A stretch of 6,801 nt of DNA from Rhizobacter sp. (GCA_025360945.1 JANYBE010000289.1:1-6801); one strand, 5' to 3'. Shown: positions 1-6,325, counted from the stretch's first letter. Notes: generated from the letters alone by a model not told the origin. Program-made: numbers and translations.

Positions 1-1
1 C

Positions 2-34
2 TTGTCGGCGCGCCTGGGGGCGAGGGCGACATGA
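2..34 (+). CDS. possible 3' end of an upstream gene overlapping livG (partial)
   Basis: One frame is open from the window edge to a TGA at 32-34, which shares the ATGA of the livG start codon at 31. Such 4-nt overlaps are common between co-transcribed genes, so this could be the last ten codons of an upstream operon member. The piece is too short to identify, and the other two frames are also open here. The call rests only on the overlap geometry. Confidence 0.25.
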   Translation: MSARLGARAT

Positions 35-807
35 GCGGTGGTGACTACATTCTCGAAACCCGCGAGCTCACCAAGGAGTTCAAGGGCTTCGTCGCGGTCA
101 GCAAGGTCAACCTGAACGTGAAGCGCGGCAGCATCCACGCGTTGATCGGGCCGAACGGCGCAGGCAAGACGACCTGCTTCAACCTGCTGACCAAGTTCCT
201 GATCCCGACCCGTGGTCAGATCCTGTTCGACGGCATCGACATCACGCCCGAGCAACCTGCAACGATCGCGCGCCGCGGTGTGATCCGCTCGTTCCAGATC
301 TCGGCCGTGTTCCCGCACCTCACGGTGCTCGAGAACGTGCGTGTCGCACTGCAACGCCAGCTCGGCACCTCGTTTCACTTCTGGAAGTCCGAGCGCTCGC
401 TGCAGTCGCTGGACGCGAGGGCCCTCGAGCTGCTGCGCGAGGTCGACCTAGAGCCGTATGCGGCGTTGAAGGCCGTCGAGCTCAGTTACGGCCGCAAGCG
501 CGCGCTCGAGATCGCGACCACGCTAGCGATGGACCCGAAGCTGATGCTGCTCGACGAGCCTACGCAGGGCATGGGCCTGGAAGACGTGGACCGCATTCGC
601 CAGCTGATCAAGAAGGTCGCTGCCAGCCGAACAGTGCTGATGGTAGAGCACAACATGAGCGTGGTCTCGAGCATCGCCGACACGATTACGGTGCTGCAAC
701 GCGGTGCGACGCTGGCCGAAGGGCCATATGCCGAGGTGTCGAAGAACCCGGCGGTGATTGAGGCCTACATGGGCAGCGCTAAGGTCGAGCTGAAGGGAGC
801 GCACTGA
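31..807 (+). CDS. livG: HAAT-family ABC transporter ATP-binding protein, LivG-like
   Basis: This is one of two cytoplasmic ATPases powering a Liv-type importer of branched-chain amino acids or related small carboxylates. The 258-residue length is normal for LivG. Visible motifs are Walker A GPNGAGKT (40-47), Q-loop Q89, signature LSYGR (151-155), Walker B LMLLDE (171-176) and switch histidine H207 in VEHN. The region between the Q-loop and the signature (about 105-150) is the longer helical insert typical of LivG rather than LivF. The signature departs from LSGGQ, as LivG proteins generally do, but the basic residue at its fifth position is further from consensus. The ATG at 31 has a weak GAGGG at 22-26. 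The frame stays open to the window edge, but no ATG, GTG or TTG precedes it. The stop is 1 nt before the livF start, so the two should be translated together. Family assignment is firm; the transported substrate is unknown. Confidence 0.95.
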   Translation: MSGGDYILETRELTKEFKGFVAVSKVNLNVKRGSIHALIGPNGAGKTTCFNLLTKFLIPTRGQILFDGIDITPEQPATIARRGVIRSFQISAVFPHLTVLENVRVALQRQLGTSFHFWKSERSLQSLDARALELLREVDLEPYAALKAVELSYGRKRALEIATTLAMDPKLMLLDEPTQGMGLEDVDRIRQLIKKVAASRTVLMVEHNMSVVSSIADTITVLQRGATLAEGPYAEVSKNPAVIEAYMGSAKVELKGAH

Positions 808-808
808 G

Positions 809-1513
809 ATGACGACTCCTTTTCTGGAGGTCAAGGACCTGCACGGCTGGTACGGCGAATCACACGTGCTGCACGGGGTGAACTTCCATGTCGACGAAGG
901 CGAGGTCGTCACGCTGCTCGGCCGCAACGGCGCCGGGCGCACCAGCACGATGCGCGCGATCATGGGCCTGATCGGCACGCGCAAGGGCTCGATCACCGTG
1001 CGCGGCACCGAGACGATCGCGATGGCGACGCACCGCATCGCGCGCCTCGGCCTGGGCTATTGCCCCGAAGAGCGCGGCATCTTCTCGAGCCTGTCGTGCG
1101 AAGAGAACCTGATGCTGCCGCCCGCGCTTGCCGAGGGCGGCATGAGCGTCGAGCAGATCTACGCGATGTTCCCGAACCTGCGCGAGCGCGCGGGCAGCCA
1201 GGGCACGCGCCTGTCCGGTGGCGAGCAGCAGATGCTCGCCGTCGCGCGAATTCTGCGCACCGGCGCGAAGCTGCTGCTGCTCGACGAGATCTCCGAGGGC
1301 CTCGCGCCGGTGATCGTGCAAAAGCTCGCCGAGATGGTGATCGCGCTGCGCAAGCAGGGCTACACCATCGTGATGGTCGAACAGAACTTCGTCTTCGCCG
1401 CGCCGCTGGCCGATCGCTTCATGGTGATGGAGCACGGCGCGGTGATTCAGGAGTTCACCCAGGCCGAACTGCCCTCGCGCATGGAGCGGCTGCACGAGTA
1501 CCTCGGCGTCTGA
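809..1513 (+). CDS. livF: HAAT-family ABC transporter ATP-binding protein, LivF-like, with variant Walker A
   Basis: This is the second ATPase of the importer; at 234 residues it has the usual LivF length. Motifs are Walker A-like GRNGAGRT (38-45), CPEERGIF in the Q-loop region (85-92), a canonical LSGGE signature (135-139), Walker B LLLLDE (155-160), and VEQN (190-193) with glutamine where most ABC ATPases have the switch histidine. The last trait, and glutamate in the Q-loop region, are common in LivF. The unusual point is R44 (codon CGC at 938-940) replacing the Walker A lysine that normally contacts ATP phosphates. Ile161 also follows the catalytic Glu160 where proline is usual. The gene is otherwise intact, so this looks like a maintained variant rather than decay. 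The start is supported by AAGGGAG at 793-799, 9 nt upstream. It is probably co-translated with livG. Confidence 0.94.
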   Translation: MTTPFLEVKDLHGWYGESHVLHGVNFHVDEGEVVTLLGRNGAGRTSTMRAIMGLIGTRKGSITVRGTETIAMATHRIARLGLGYCPEERGIFSSLSCEENLMLPPALAEGGMSVEQIYAMFPNLRERAGSQGTRLSGGEQQMLAVARILRTGAKLLLLDEISEGLAPVIVQKLAEMVIALRKQGYTIVMVEQNFVFAAPLADRFMVMEHGAVIQEFTQAELPSRMERLHEYLGV

Positions 1514-1544
1514 CGCGTCCACTTCCCCTCCCCAGACTTCCCCA

Positions 1545-1550
1545 CCGGAG
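1545..1550 (+). promoter_or_regulatory. ribosome binding site that favours the second ATG of the binding-protein gene
   Basis: CCGGAG lies upstream of two in-frame ATGs at 1554 and 1560. The spacing from GGAG is 3 nt to the first and 9 nt to the second. The second fits normal initiation geometry and gives an N-terminus beginning MKLK, a typical signal-peptide start. Confidence 0.55.
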
Positions 1551-1559
1551 ACCATGACG

Positions 1560-2768
1560 ATGAAACTCAAGCAACTGACGGCCGCCTGCGCTCTTGCAGC
1601 CACCACGATGTTCGGTTCCAGCGCTCAGGCGCAGATCTCGGGCGACGTGATCAAGATCGGCTTCATCACCGACCTGTCCGGCCTGTACGCCGACATCGAC
1701 GGCCCCGCCGGTGCCGAGGCGATCAGGATGGCGATCGCCGACATGGGCGGTGCGATCGGCGGCAAGAAGATCGAGCTGATCGTGGCCGATCACCAGAACA
1801 AGGCCGACGTGGCCGCCGCCAAGGCGCGCGAGTGGTTCGACACGCAGGGTGTGGACGTGCTTATCGGCGGTACCAACTCCGGCACCGCACTGGCCATGGC
1901 CAAGGTTGCCGCAGAGAAGAAGAAGCCCTTCCTCGCAGTCGGTGCAGGCAGCTCCGCTCTGACCAACGAGCAGTGCTCGCCCTACACGATTCACTATGCC
2001 TACGACACCACCGCGCTGGCCAAGGGCACCGCGCCAGCGGTCGTCAAGTCGGGCGGAAAGAGCTGGTTCTTCCTCACCGCTGACTACGCGTTCGGCACGG
2101 CGCTGCAAAACGACGCGACCACGGCGGTCAAGGCCGCCGGTGGCAGCGTGGTCGGTTCGGTGCGCGCGCCGCTGTCGGCGAGCGACTTCTCGTCGTTCCT
2201 GCTGCAGGCGCAGTCGAGCAAGGCGCAGATCCTGGGCCTAGCGAACGCGGGTGGCGACACGATCAACTCGATCAAGGCGGCGAACGAGTTCGGCATCACC
2301 AAGACAATGAAGCTGGCCGGCCTGCTGATGTTCATCAACGACGTGCACTCGCTCGGCCTGAAAGCGACGCAGGGCATGTACCTCACCGACAGCTGGTACT
2401 GGAACCAGTCGGCCGAATCGCGCGCCTGGAGCAAGCGCTTCTTTGACAAGTTCAAGCGCATGCCGTCGTCGCTGCAGGCGGCCGACTACTCGGTAGCCCA
2501 GTTCTACCTAAACGCGGTCAAGGCGGTCAACAGCGACGACGGCGACAAGACGATGGAGCAGATGCGCAAGAGCAAGGTCAACGACATGTACGCCAAGGGC
2601 GGCTACATCCGCCCCGACGGCCGAATGATCCACGACATGTTCCTGATGCAGGTCAAGACGCCCGAGACCTCGACGACGCCGTGGGACTACTACAACGTCG
2701 TCGCGACGACCAAAGGTGAAGAAGCGTTCACGACCAAGGCCGAAACCAAGTGCGCCTCCTGGAAGTGA
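1560..2768 (+). CDS. periplasmic ABC transporter substrate-binding protein (Peripla_BP_6 / LivK-like)
   Basis: This is the ligand-capturing component of the importer, secreted to the periplasm. Counting from ATG 1560 it has 402 residues; starting at 1554 adds two. A Sec signal peptide is clear: basic MKLK, a hydrophobic stretch to about residue 20, and cleavage after AQA at 24. The mature protein opens with VIKIGFITDLSG (30-41), the first strand of the type I periplasmic-binding fold. It continues with a GGTNSGTALAMA segment (103-114) and TADYAFG (173-179), matching LivK/AmiC-like receptors. The mature chain has only two cysteines, C139 and C398 (five residues from the end), which could form a disulfide tying the C-terminus to the N-terminal lobe. 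It lies between the ATPase pair and the permease pair. A hairpin directly downstream may raise its level relative to the permeases. The ligand cannot be deduced; amino acids, amides and aromatic or other organic acids are all known for this family. Confidence 0.92.
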   Translation: MKLKQLTAACALAATTMFGSSAQAQISGDVIKIGFITDLSGLYADIDGPAGAEAIRMAIADMGGAIGGKKIELIVADHQNKADVAAAKAREWFDTQGVDVLIGGTNSGTALAMAKVAAEKKKPFLAVGAGSSALTNEQCSPYTIHYAYDTTALAKGTAPAVVKSGGKSWFFLTADYAFGTALQNDATTAVKAAGGSVVGSVRAPLSASDFSSFLLQAQSSKAQILGLANAGGDTINSIKAANEFGITKTMKLAGLLMFINDVHSLGLKATQGMYLTDSWYWNQSAESRAWSKRFFDKFKRMPSSLQAADYSVAQFYLNAVKAVNSDDGDKTMEQMRKSKVNDMYAKGGYIRPDGRMIHDMFLMQVKTPETSTTPWDYYNVVATTKGEEAFTTKAETKCASWK

Positions 2769-2775
2769 ATGTGAC

Positions 2776-2808
2776 GTGAGCCCCGGCGGCCTTCGGGCCG
2801 CGGCTCGC
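2776..2808 (+). promoter_or_regulatory. UUCG-capped intercistronic hairpin after the binding-protein gene
   Basis: GAGCC (2778-2782) pairs with GGCTC (2802-2806) and GCGGCC (2786-2791) pairs with GGCCGC (2796-2801). A 3-nt CCG bulge lies on the left side, and the loop is TTCG closed by C-G, the especially stable cUUCGg tetraloop. One more G-C pair and a G-T pair can extend the base. No T-run follows, so it is not a standard intrinsic terminator. In other importer operons (malE-malF is the classic case), hairpins here protect the upstream mRNA from 3' exonucleases so that the binding protein is made in excess. I infer a similar role. Confidence 0.65.
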
Positions 2809-2824
2809 TGAACGAGACAAGCCC

Positions 2825-3709
2825 ATGGAAATCTTCGGCATCCCCATCCAGGCCTTCTTAGGCCAGCTGCTGCTGGGCCTCGTCAACGGCTCGTTCTACG
2901 CGATGCTGAGTCTCGGGCTGGCGGTGATCTTCGGCCTGCTGGGGATCGTCAATTTCGCGCACGGCGCGCTGTACATGATCGGCGCGTACGTCGCTTTCGT
3001 CGCACTCGACAAATTCGGCATCAACTACTGGTTCGCGCTGATCATCTCGCCGCTGGTCGTTGGCGCGCTCGGTGTCGTGATCGAGCGCACCTTGCTCAAG
3101 CGCCTTTACAAGATCGACCCGATCTACGGACTGCTGCTGACCTTCGGTCTCGCGCTGATCGCCGAAGGCGTGTTCCGCTACTGGTTCGACGTGTCGGGCC
3201 AGTCGTATCCGGTGCCCGAGTTGCTCGAAGGCGCGACCAACCTCGGCTTCATGGTGTTGCCCAACTACCGCGCCTGGGTCGTGTTCGCGTCGCTCACGGT
3301 GTGCCTTGGCACCTGGTTCGTGATCGAGCGCACCCGGCTCGGTGCCTACCTGCGCGCCGGTACCGAGAACCCGGCGCTGGTGCAGGCCTTTGGCATCAAC
3401 GTGCCGGTGATGGTGATGCTGACCTACGGCGGCGGCTGCGGCTTGGCGGCGCTCGCCGGCGTGCTCGCCGCGCCGGTGATCCAGGTCACGCCGCTGATGG
3501 GCAGCAACCTGATCATCGTCGTGTTCGCCGTCGTCGTGATCGGCGGCATGGGCTCGATCCTGGGCTCGATCCTGACCGGTCTGGGGCTGGGCATCATCGA
3601 AGGCCTGACCAAGGTGTTCTACCCCGAGGCATCGAGCATCGTCGTGTTCGTGATCATGGCCATCGTGCTGATGATCCGGCCCGCGGGCCTGTTCGGGAAG
3701 GAGAAGTAA
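2825..3709 (+). CDS. livH: HAAT-family ABC transporter permease, LivH-like
   Basis: This is one of the two inner-membrane subunits forming the translocation channel. The 294 residues are mostly hydrophobic, with several membrane segments (roughly 10-40, 46-62, 68-88, 102-120, 150-168, 195-220, 228-262 and 270-286). Family hallmarks are NFAHG (43-47), the cytoplasmic coupling loop around 168-195 (ERTRLGAYLRAG then ENPALVQAFGIN), which docks on an ATPase, GGMGS (240-244) and the terminal IRPAGLFG (284-291). The start ATG has only a weak GAG at 2814-2816. It follows the hairpin by 16 nt, so its translation may be weaker than that of the binding protein. The stop codon overlaps the livM start by 1 nt (TAATG). 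Confidence 0.94.
   Translation: MEIFGIPIQAFLGQLLLGLVNGSFYAMLSLGLAVIFGLLGIVNFAHGALYMIGAYVAFVALDKFGINYWFALIISPLVVGALGVVIERTLLKRLYKIDPIYGLLLTFGLALIAEGVFRYWFDVSGQSYPVPELLEGATNLGFMVLPNYRAWVVFASLTVCLGTWFVIERTRLGAYLRAGTENPALVQAFGINVPVMVMLTYGGGCGLAALAGVLAAPVIQVTPLMGSNLIIVVFAVVVIGGMGSILGSILTGLGLGIIEGLTKVFYPEASSIVVFVIMAIVLMIRPAGLFGKEK
3695..3703 (+). promoter_or_regulatory. strong ribosome binding site setting the livM start
   Basis: GGGAAGGAG inside the last codons of livH contains a near-perfect Shine-Dalgarno sequence and ends 5 nt before ATG 3709. It fixes the livM start there, although the same frame is open for 136 codons further upstream inside livH. Confidence 0.8.
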
Positions 3710-4665
3710 TGACCACGGCGGCGGACAAGCTCGCGCAATACAGCAGGATCGGCCTGTGGATCGGCCTTGCCATCTTGCTCGCCGCGCCCTTCATTGGCCT
3801 GTACCCGATCTTCATGATGACGGCGCTGTGCTTTGCGATGTTCGCATGCGCCTTCAACCTGCTGCTCGGCTTCACTGGGCTGCTGTCGTTTGGCCACGCG
3901 GCCTACCTGGGTGCGGCGGCCTACGCGACTGGTTGGCTGGTCAGGTCGGCGCACCTGCCGCCGGAACTCGGCGTGCTCGCCGGCATGGCAGTCGCAGGCC
4001 TGTGCGGGCTCGCGGTCGGGCTGATCGCGATCCGTCGCCAAGGCATCTACTTCGCGATGGTCACGCTGGCGATGGCGCAGATGATCTACTTCGTGTTCCT
4101 GCAAGCGCCGTTCACTGGCGGCGAGGACGGGCTGCAAGGCGTGCCGCGCGGCAAGCTGTTCGGGCTGATCCCGCTTGAGAACGACAAGGTCATGTACTAC
4201 GTGGTGCTCGCAGTCTTCGTCGCGGTGTTCCTGTTCATCATCCGCATCGTGCACTCGCCGTACGGCCAGGTGCTGAAGGCGATCCGCGAGAACGAGCCGC
4301 GCGCCGTCTCGCTCGGCTACGACGTCGACCGCTACAAGCTACTCGCGTTCGTGCTCTCGACCACGCTCGCGGGGTTGGCCGGCTCGATGAAGGTCGTGGC
4401 AGTCGGCTTCGCGACGCTGACCGATGCGCACTGGGCGCTTTCGGGCGAGGTTGTGCTGATGACGCTACTCGGCGGCATGGGCACCTTTGCCGGACCGGTG
4501 ATCGGCGCGTTCACCATCATCGGCCTGCAGAACTTCCTGGCCGATCAGGTCGGCTCCTGGATCAACGTAATCATCGGCGCGATCTTCGTCGTCTGCGTGG
4601 TCGCGTTCCGCAGGGGCTTTGTCGGCGAACTGATCGCCTGGCAGCAGCGGCGCAAGGGCCTCTGA
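3709..4665 (+). CDS. livM: HAAT-family ABC transporter permease, LivM-like
   Basis: This is the second channel subunit, the partner of the LivH-like protein. From ATG 3709 it is 318 residues, a normal LivM length. After a short polar N-terminus the chain is hydrophobic (segments about 14-54, 56-78, 86-108, 112-132, 161-181, 209-232, 246-276 and 284-300). Recognisable LivM features are LLSFGHAAYLGAAAY (58-72), TGGEDGLQG (136-144), the coupling loop SPYGQVLKAIRENE with SLGYDVDRYK (183-210), and LLGGMGTFAGPVIGA (253-267). The basic C-terminus RRKGL should be cytoplasmic. The frame runs open upstream to 3301, but those codons lie inside livH and do not resemble LivM, so the longer form is rejected. 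The TAATG overlap implies coupled translation, which would keep LivH and LivM near 1:1. It is the last gene of the transporter; no T-rich terminator hairpin follows. Confidence 0.94.
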   Translation: MTTAADKLAQYSRIGLWIGLAILLAAPFIGLYPIFMMTALCFAMFACAFNLLLGFTGLLSFGHAAYLGAAAYATGWLVRSAHLPPELGVLAGMAVAGLCGLAVGLIAIRRQGIYFAMVTLAMAQMIYFVFLQAPFTGGEDGLQGVPRGKLFGLIPLENDKVMYYVVLAVFVAVFLFIIRIVHSPYGQVLKAIRENEPRAVSLGYDVDRYKLLAFVLSTTLAGLAGSMKVVAVGFATLTDAHWALSGEVVLMTLLGGMGTFAGPVIGAFTIIGLQNFLADQVGSWINVIIGAIFVVCVVAFRRGFVGELIAWQQRRKGL

Positions 4666-4673
4666 ACAGGGGC

Positions 4674-4703
4674 TTGTCAACGCCACCTCGGGGTGCCTAG
4701 ACT
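4674..4703 (+). promoter_or_regulatory. putative sigma70 promoter for the 134-residue protein
   Basis: TTGTCA at 4674-4679 matches five of six bases of the -35 consensus. TAGACT at 4698-4703 matches four of six of the -10, including the key first two bases and last base. The spacer is 18 nt. Transcription would start near 4710, giving a leader of about 25 nt containing the AGGAGA ribosome site (4721-4726). It suggests the small gene can be expressed independently of the transporter. This is pattern matching only. Confidence 0.5.
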
Positions 4704-4733
4704 GGCCAGCGAGCCATTTCAGGAGACAGCGAG

Positions 4734-5138
4734 ATGAGCATCAAGCGCCTGACGAAGGAAGATATCCGCCGCACCACCGGCACGCTGAACCCGGTTGGGC
4801 ACGTCGTGCTCGCGTTCAAGGACGATGCGGTGACGGCCGACGCGGTCGCCGCGTTGCGAGTGGCGGGCCTGACCGACGAAGACATCCTGCACTATCTTGC
4901 GGTCGACGCGACCCCGCGCCTGCGCGAGCGGGTGCGCACCGCCAGCAGCAGCGCCGGCTTCGGCTACGAGATCACGCTGATGCGGCGCTACCTCGCGTTC
5001 GCCGAGGCGGGCGCCGGCTGGCTGATCGTCTACGCCCCGACCGACGCTGCGGTGCAGCACATCACCGAGGTCGCGACGCGATTTCACGCGATGTGCGCGG
5101 TGCGCTACCACAGGCTCGCGAACGAAGACCTGATCTAG
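4734..5138 (+). CDS. conserved-looking hypothetical protein, 134 residues
   Basis: I do not recognise the function. The protein appears soluble and cytoplasmic: no signal peptide or membrane segment, a single cysteine (C121) and no obvious catalytic motif. The pattern suggests a small alpha/beta fold with two similar strand-helix units: GHVVLAFKDD then a helix (22-43), and AGWLIVYAPTD then a helix (94-117), followed by a strand CAVRYHRL (121-128). The region between (47-80) is charged and includes PRLRERVR. Two strand-helix units of this kind would suit a ferredoxin-like or small regulatory domain, but this is a guess. It is probably a real gene: AGGAGA at 4721-4726 sits 7 nt before the ATG, a plausible promoter precedes it, and coding runs exactly up to the end of ruvB. 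It ends tail-to-tail with ruvB in a shared CTAG and has no evident link to the transporter. Confidence 0.8.
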   Translation: MSIKRLTKEDIRRTTGTLNPVGHVVLAFKDDAVTADAVAALRVAGLTDEDILHYLAVDATPRLRERVRTASSSAGFGYEITLMRRYLAFAEAGAGWLIVYAPTDAAVQHITEVATRFHAMCAVRYHRLANEDLI

Positions 5139-6193
5139 GGTTCGAACAGGTCCGCCGCCCCTGACGCCTTCGGCGGCGTGACGCCGAGGTGCCGGTACGC
5201 TGCCGCCGTGGCCACGCGCCCGCGCGGCGTGCGTTGAAGATAGCCTTGCTGGATCAAGTAGGGCTCGATCACATCCTCGATCGTCTCGCGCTCCTCGCCG
5301 ATCGCCGCGGCAACGTTGTCCAGGCCGACCGGGCCGCCGTCAAAACGGTGGACCACGGCTTCGAGCAGTTTGCGGTCCATCACGTCCAGACCGTGCGCGT
5401 CGACGTCGAGCATCTTCAGCGCCTTGTCGGCGAGCCGCAGATCGATGCGGCCGTCGGCCTTCACGTCGGCGTAGTCGCGCACGCGGCGCAGCAGCCGGTT
5501 GGCAATGCGCGGCGTGCCGCGCGAGCGGCGCGCGATCTCGAACGCACCGGCGTCGTCGGTCGGCACTTTGAGCAAGCCGGCCGAGCGCCGCACGATGCGC
5601 GCGAGCTCGTCCGGTGTGTAGAACTCCAGTCGCGCGACGATGCCGAAGCGGTCGCGCAGCGGATTCGTCAGCATGCCGGCGCGGGTGGTCGCGCCGATCA
5701 GAGTGAAGGGTTGCAGGTCGAGCTTGATCGAGCGCGCGGCCGGGCCGTCGCCGATCATGATGTCGATCTGGTAGTCCTCCAGCGCCGGGTAGAGAATTTC
5801 CTCGACGACCGGACTCAGTCGATGGATCTCGTCGATGAAGAGCACGTCGTTGCGCTCGAGGTTGGTCAGGATCGCGGCCAGGTCTTTCGGCTTTTCGAGC
5901 ACCGGGCCGGAAGTGGAGCGCAGGTTAACGCCGAGCTCGTTGGCGATGATGTGCGACAGCGTCGTCTTGCCCAGGCCGGGCGGCCCGAACAGCAACACGT
6001 GGTCCATCGCCTCGCTGCGCATCTTCGCGGCGCCGATGAAAATCTCTAGTTGCTCGCGCGCCTTGGCCTGGCCCACGTATTCGGCCAGGCCCTTGGGGCG
6101 CAGCGCGCGTTCGATGGCCTCTTCGTTGGGTGAGGCCGGCGCGGCGCTGACGACGCGGCGCGCGGGCTCGAACTCGTCGGTCTGGATGCTCAT
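5135..6193 (-). CDS. ruvB: Holliday junction branch migration DNA helicase RuvB
   Basis: RuvB is the hexameric AAA+ motor that, with RuvA, drives branch migration of Holliday junctions during recombinational repair; RuvC then cuts them. The 352-residue chain is complete. The AAA+ domain contains Walker A GPPGLGKT (70-77), Walker B LFIDEIH (118-124), sensor-1 region GATTRAG (167-173), arginine finger R182 in PLRDRFG, and sensor-2 region GTPRIANR (226-233). The C-terminal winged helix includes GGPVGL (286-291) and TPRGR (322-326). An N-terminal extension of about eight residues and a short tail make it slightly longer than the E. coli protein (336). The ATG at 6193 is fixed by an in-frame TAA two codons upstream (6200-6202). 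The ribosome site is weak (GGA a few bases before the ATG). No ruvA or ruvC lies beside it in the window and I see no LexA-type box upstream. Confidence 0.98.
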   Translation of the reverse strand: MSIQTDEFEPARRVVSAAPASPNEEAIERALRPKGLAEYVGQAKAREQLEIFIGAAKMRSEAMDHVLLFGPPGLGKTTLSHIIANELGVNLRSTSGPVLEKPKDLAAILTNLERNDVLFIDEIHRLSPVVEEILYPALEDYQIDIMIGDGPAARSIKLDLQPFTLIGATTRAGMLTNPLRDRFGIVARLEFYTPDELARIVRRSAGLLKVPTDDAGAFEIARRSRGTPRIANRLLRRVRDYADVKADGRIDLRLADKALKMLDVDAHGLDVMDRKLLEAVVHRFDGGPVGLDNVAAAIGEERETIEDVIEPYLIQQGYLQRTPRGRVATAAAYRHLGVTPPKASGAADLFEP

Positions 6194-6325
6194 GGTCCAT
6201 TATCGACGTGCGCTGAGCCTTCGCGTCCTCGGGACGAGCGTGAGGGTGCTTCCCCAACTCAAATGGGGTGTGACCGACCACTGTTCGACGCCGTGTTTAT
6301 CCTCGGATGGAGCACAATCACGACG
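6194..6325. other. divergent intergenic region between ruvB and the DUF2946-like gene
   Basis: About 130 bp must hold the start signals for both divergent genes. I see no convincing -35/-10 pair on either strand. A small CGTCC-TCG-GGACG stem-loop occurs near 6223-6235. TATCCT (6298-6303) and CACAAT (6313-6318) resemble -10 elements on the + strand, and GATAAT, close to the ruvB start, resembles one on the - strand. None has a matching -35. Confidence 0.35.

Noticed and set aside
523..1038. 171-codon open frame on the - strand spanning livG and livF
   Set aside because: It is antisense to two well-supported ATPase genes and shows no domain.
1578..1592. Possible lipobox (LTAAC) in the binding-protein signal peptide
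   Set aside because: The cysteine is only at residue 10, inside the hydrophobic core, and the -3 residue is threonine. Signal peptidase I cleavage after AQA at 24 fits much better.
860..1606. 248-codon open frame on the - strand opposite livF
   Set aside because: It is an antisense shadow in GC-rich coding DNA. The product is low-complexity (rich in Arg, His, Ala and Gln) with no recognisable domain, and the + strand carries a clear ATPase.
3301..3708. N-terminal extension of livM by 136 codons
   Set aside because: The extension is Arg/Ala-rich shadow of livH. ATG 3709 has a strong Shine-Dalgarno sequence and gives the normal family length.
4684..4695. Small CACC-TCGG-GGTG stem-loop after livM
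   Set aside because: The stem has only 4 bp with no T-run, and it lies inside the spacer of the putative promoter. It is too weak to call a terminator.
5189..6049. 286-codon open frame on the + strand opposite ruvB
   Set aside because: It lies wholly within intact ruvB, its composition is biased to Val, Arg, Ala and Asp, and it has no ribosome site. It is a shadow frame.
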